Source: Microthrixaceae bacterium
GTDB lineage: Bacteria; Actinomycetota; Acidimicrobiia; Acidimicrobiales; Acidimicrobilacustridaceae
Length of the DNA stretch: 8,302 bases
NCBI GenBank assembly: GCA_023264915.1
Contig: JAHFUU010000083.1
Coordinates: forward strand, 1 to 8,302
Direction of reading: 5' to 3'
Shown one piece after another: positions 6,684 through 8,302 of this stretch. The first letter of the stretch is position 1; each line of letters opens with the position of its first letter. Made by a program: the position numbers and the translations under genes. The notes below the pieces were generated by a model. That model was given only the letters and a program-made list of their open reading frames with translations, searched no databases and was not told the DNA's origin.

Positions 6684-8180
6684 TCATTGGTCGAAGGCAG
6701 CGAAGTCCATCGCGTGGCCGTACTTGGTGTGGAAGTAGCCGAAGACCGGAGCGACCTGGGCCAGCAGGGCTGCGTCGGGCGCGACCGTGGCGGCGAAGCC
6801 GTTCAGGTACAGCAGGTTCTTGAAGAACAGGACCAGCTCCTTGGGTATCCGGATCCCGTGGCGGGACAGCACCTTGATCAGCTTGCCGAGGGCGTCGGCG
6901 AGCTCCTTGACGTCGGAGCTCTCGTCAAGCTCGTGCGGCTTGACCTCGGCCTCGATCTCGGCCGTGAGCGCAACGAGATCCTGGTCTGGCGGTATGGCAC
7001 CGAAGGTGACCATCGCGTCGAGCTGGCGGGCAACGTCCATCTGCGCGAACGCGACCATGAACTGGGCGAGGGCGGCCTTCTGCGACTTTCCGAGGCGCCC
7101 GACTATCCCGAAGTCGACGAGCGAGAACGTCCCGTCAGAATCGATCAGGACGTTGCCGGCGTGCAGGTCGCCGTGGAAGACGCCATAGACGAGGGTGTGC
7201 TCGAGGATGCCCTCGATCGCGAGGCGAAGGAGACGCTCGCCGTCGATTCCTTCGAGATCCGCGCTCGTGTACGAGACGCCCGGGAGGCGCTCCATGACGA
7301 GCACTCGCTCTGTCACGAGCCCTGGGACGGGGCGGGGGAAGCGGACGTACCCCGCACCCCCATGCTCGGCTGACAATCCCAGCTCGACCATGTTGAACGC
7401 CTCGATCCTGAAGTCGAGCTCTTCCAGCACGAGCTGGGCGAACAGCTCGACGAACCCGGAGACGTTGCCTGTCCGCGCGACCGGGCTGACCTTCTCGGCT
7501 GCCCTTGCCGCCCCCGCCATCGCCCTGATGTCGGCCTCGAACCTCTTGCGAAGCCCGGGGCGCCGGATCTTGACAACCAGCTCGCGCCCGTCGTGGGCCA
7601 CCGCACGGTGGACTTGCGCGATGGACGCAGCACCGAGTGGACGATCATCGAAGTCAGCGAAGAGGTCCTCGATCGGGCGCTCGAAGGCGCGCTCGACGAT
7701 CCTGCGCGGGACCCGGCGCGCCAAGGGCTTGACCTCGTCGCGGCACCAAGCGAAGGATTCGACCCAGGTCTCGGGCAGCAGGCCTCCCGAGGTCGCGATG
7801 AACTGGCCGAGCTTGACCCAGGCAGGCCCACCCGCGCGCACGAGGTTCTCGATCCGCTTCAGTGAGCGGTCCTCAGAGGGAGGCGTGGACTCTGGTGGCC
7901 TGCCCATCGCATCGATCACGTCGATGGCGACGAGCACGAGAAGGTGAGCCGCCGTGCGACCCACAGCGGCCACCATCGTCCCGTCGATCTCGGGTCGAGC
8001 GAGAGACCGGGCCTTGGGCAGCAGCTCGCGGGCAGCGTCGGGCACCTCGACCGACCACCGCATGGCAGCTTCACGAAGCCCGGGGATGTCCGCCAGCCAC
8101 AGCGATGACTCGATCATCTCTGCGGTGGAAGGCAGCGCCAACCGGTCTGCATCGATGAATGAAGCCGTTCCGTTGACCAT
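6684..8180 (-). CDS. ABC1/AarF/UbiB family atypical kinase
   Basis: Predicted 498-residue member of the ABC1 (ADCK/UbiB) family, protein-kinase-like ATPases linked in characterised cases to isoprenoid quinone biosynthesis or lipid homeostasis. All hallmarks are seen: the KxGQ motif KLGQ (123-126), the Ala-rich loop PLGAASIAQVHRA (181-193) that replaces the kinase Gly-loop, K204 in VVKIRRPG, the family ExD in LEELDF (E254, D256), HGDLHAGN (336-343) and LVDFG (354-358). This gives an intact nucleotide and metal site. The N-terminal 100 residues are less conserved, with a hydrophobic helix near 68-87. The C-terminus lacks the obvious paired transmembrane helices seen in proteobacterial UbiB, so membrane attachment, if any, differs. 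The ATG at 8180 has GGAGGG five bases upstream (8186-8191), which decides the start. Its substrate is unknown. Actinobacteria mostly use menaquinone, so a strict UbiB role in ubiquinone synthesis is unlikely. Confidence 0.9.
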   Translation of the reverse strand: MVNGTASFIDADRLALPSTAEMIESSLWLADIPGLREAAMRWSVEVPDAARELLPKARSLARPEIDGTMVAAVGRTAAHLLVLVAIDVIDAMGRPPESTPPSEDRSLKRIENLVRAGGPAWVKLGQFIATSGGLLPETWVESFAWCRDEVKPLARRVPRRIVERAFERPIEDLFADFDDRPLGAASIAQVHRAVAHDGRELVVKIRRPGLRKRFEADIRAMAGAARAAEKVSPVARTGNVSGFVELFAQLVLEELDFRIEAFNMVELGLSAEHGGAGYVRFPRPVPGLVTERVLVMERLPGVSYTSADLEGIDGERLLRLAIEGILEHTLVYGVFHGDLHAGNVLIDSDGTFSLVDFGIVGRLGKSQKAALAQFMVAFAQMDVARQLDAMVTFGAIPPDQDLVALTAEIEAEVKPHELDESSDVKELADALGKLIKVLSRHGIRIPKELVLFFKNLLYLNGFAATVAPDAALLAQVAPVFGYFHTKYGHAMDFAAFDQ

Positions 8181-8231
8181 CTGGGCCCTCCGGTGTGAGT
8201 TGGATCGGGGGCTTCGACTTGAGCACCCACC

Positions 8232-8262
8232 AAGAAGTTACTACCGGTAAAATATGTATGGG
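8232..8262 (-). promoter_or_regulatory. A/T-rich island with TACCGGTA palindrome, likely promoter/operator of the ABC1 kinase gene
   Basis: In an otherwise GC-rich window this stretch is markedly A/T-rich and lies about 50-80 bases upstream of the ABC1 start. On the minus strand it reads through TACATATTTTACC, which holds plausible -10 hexamers. The 8-bp palindrome TACCGGTA (8242-8249) sits inside a looser TTAC...GTAA dyad (8238-8250). Promoter activity is inferred from base composition and position only; no convincing -35 at ideal spacing was found. Confidence 0.35.
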
Positions 8263-8271
8263 GTAAGGCAA

Positions 8272-8302
8272 GCAAGGCAGGCCGGCAAGGCAGGCCGGCA
8301 AG
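8272..8302. repeat. 13-bp tandem repeat, about 2.4 copies, running off the window
   Basis: The unit GCAAGGCAGGCCG occurs at 8272-8284 and 8285-8297, followed by the first five bases of a third copy at 8298-8302. Related sequence (AAGGCAAG, 8265-8272) precedes it. The array is truncated by the window edge, so copy number is unknown. A 13-bp unit is not a multiple of three, and no gene is supported across it. It lies about 90 bases upstream of the ABC1 start, at or beyond the likely promoter. Confidence 0.75.

Noticed and set aside
6531..7373. 280-codon plus-strand open frame across the ABC1 gene
   Set aside because: Antisense to ABC1 motifs (HGDLHAGN and DFG lie within it); the product shows no recognisable domain.
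8272..8302. CRISPR array or transposon end
   Set aside because: Units are contiguous 13-mers without spacers, and no transposase, terminal inverted repeat or target duplication is seen.

Overview
The window looks like chromosomal DNA from a high-GC bacterium, most likely an actinobacterium. Codon third positions are strongly G/C, GTG starts are used, and an APH-fold kinase and an ABC1/UbiB-type kinase sit side by side. The Acidimicrobiia is one plausible placement, but the sequence alone does not fix the taxon, and no rRNA or other phylogenetic marker is present.

Left half (1-5288, + strand): a compact four-gene cluster for a type II DMSO-reductase-family molybdoenzyme, the group that includes ethylbenzene dehydrogenase, dimethylsulfide dehydrogenase, steroid C25 dehydrogenase, and selenate, chlorate and perchlorate reductases. 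The order is alpha (molybdopterin catalytic subunit), gamma (heme b subunit), beta (four-cluster Fe-S subunit) and delta (TorD/NarJ-like assembly chaperone). Alpha and gamma overlap by 3 bases, gamma and beta are separated by 2 bases, and beta and delta by 36. Cofactor ligands are visible in every subunit: FS0 cysteines and a candidate Mo-ligand Asp in alpha, a Met/Lys pair in gamma that fits heme b ligation, and 15 cluster cysteines with one Cys-to-Tyr replacement in beta. Together they form an electron path from Mo-bisMGD through five Fe-S clusters to heme b, or in reverse. The substrate cannot be assigned. Two features stand out: neither alpha (as far as the window shows) nor gamma has a recognisable export signal, and the heme subunit is encoded between alpha and beta.

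Middle (5289-5445): a short convergent intergenic stretch with a strong GC hairpin just beyond the stop of the next gene.

Right half (5446-8180, - strand): an aminoglycoside-phosphotransferase/CHK-like small-molecule kinase, preceded by a perfect 17-bp palindrome in its likely promoter region, and an ABC1/AarF/UbiB-family atypical kinase with all its hallmark motifs. Neither is demonstrably linked to the molybdoenzyme. A hydroxylase-plus-alcohol-kinase partnership, as known for anaerobic sterol side-chain degradation, is a testable idea.

Right edge (8181-8302): the upstream region of the ABC1 gene, with an A/T-rich island and then a 13-bp tandem repeat that runs off the end of the window.
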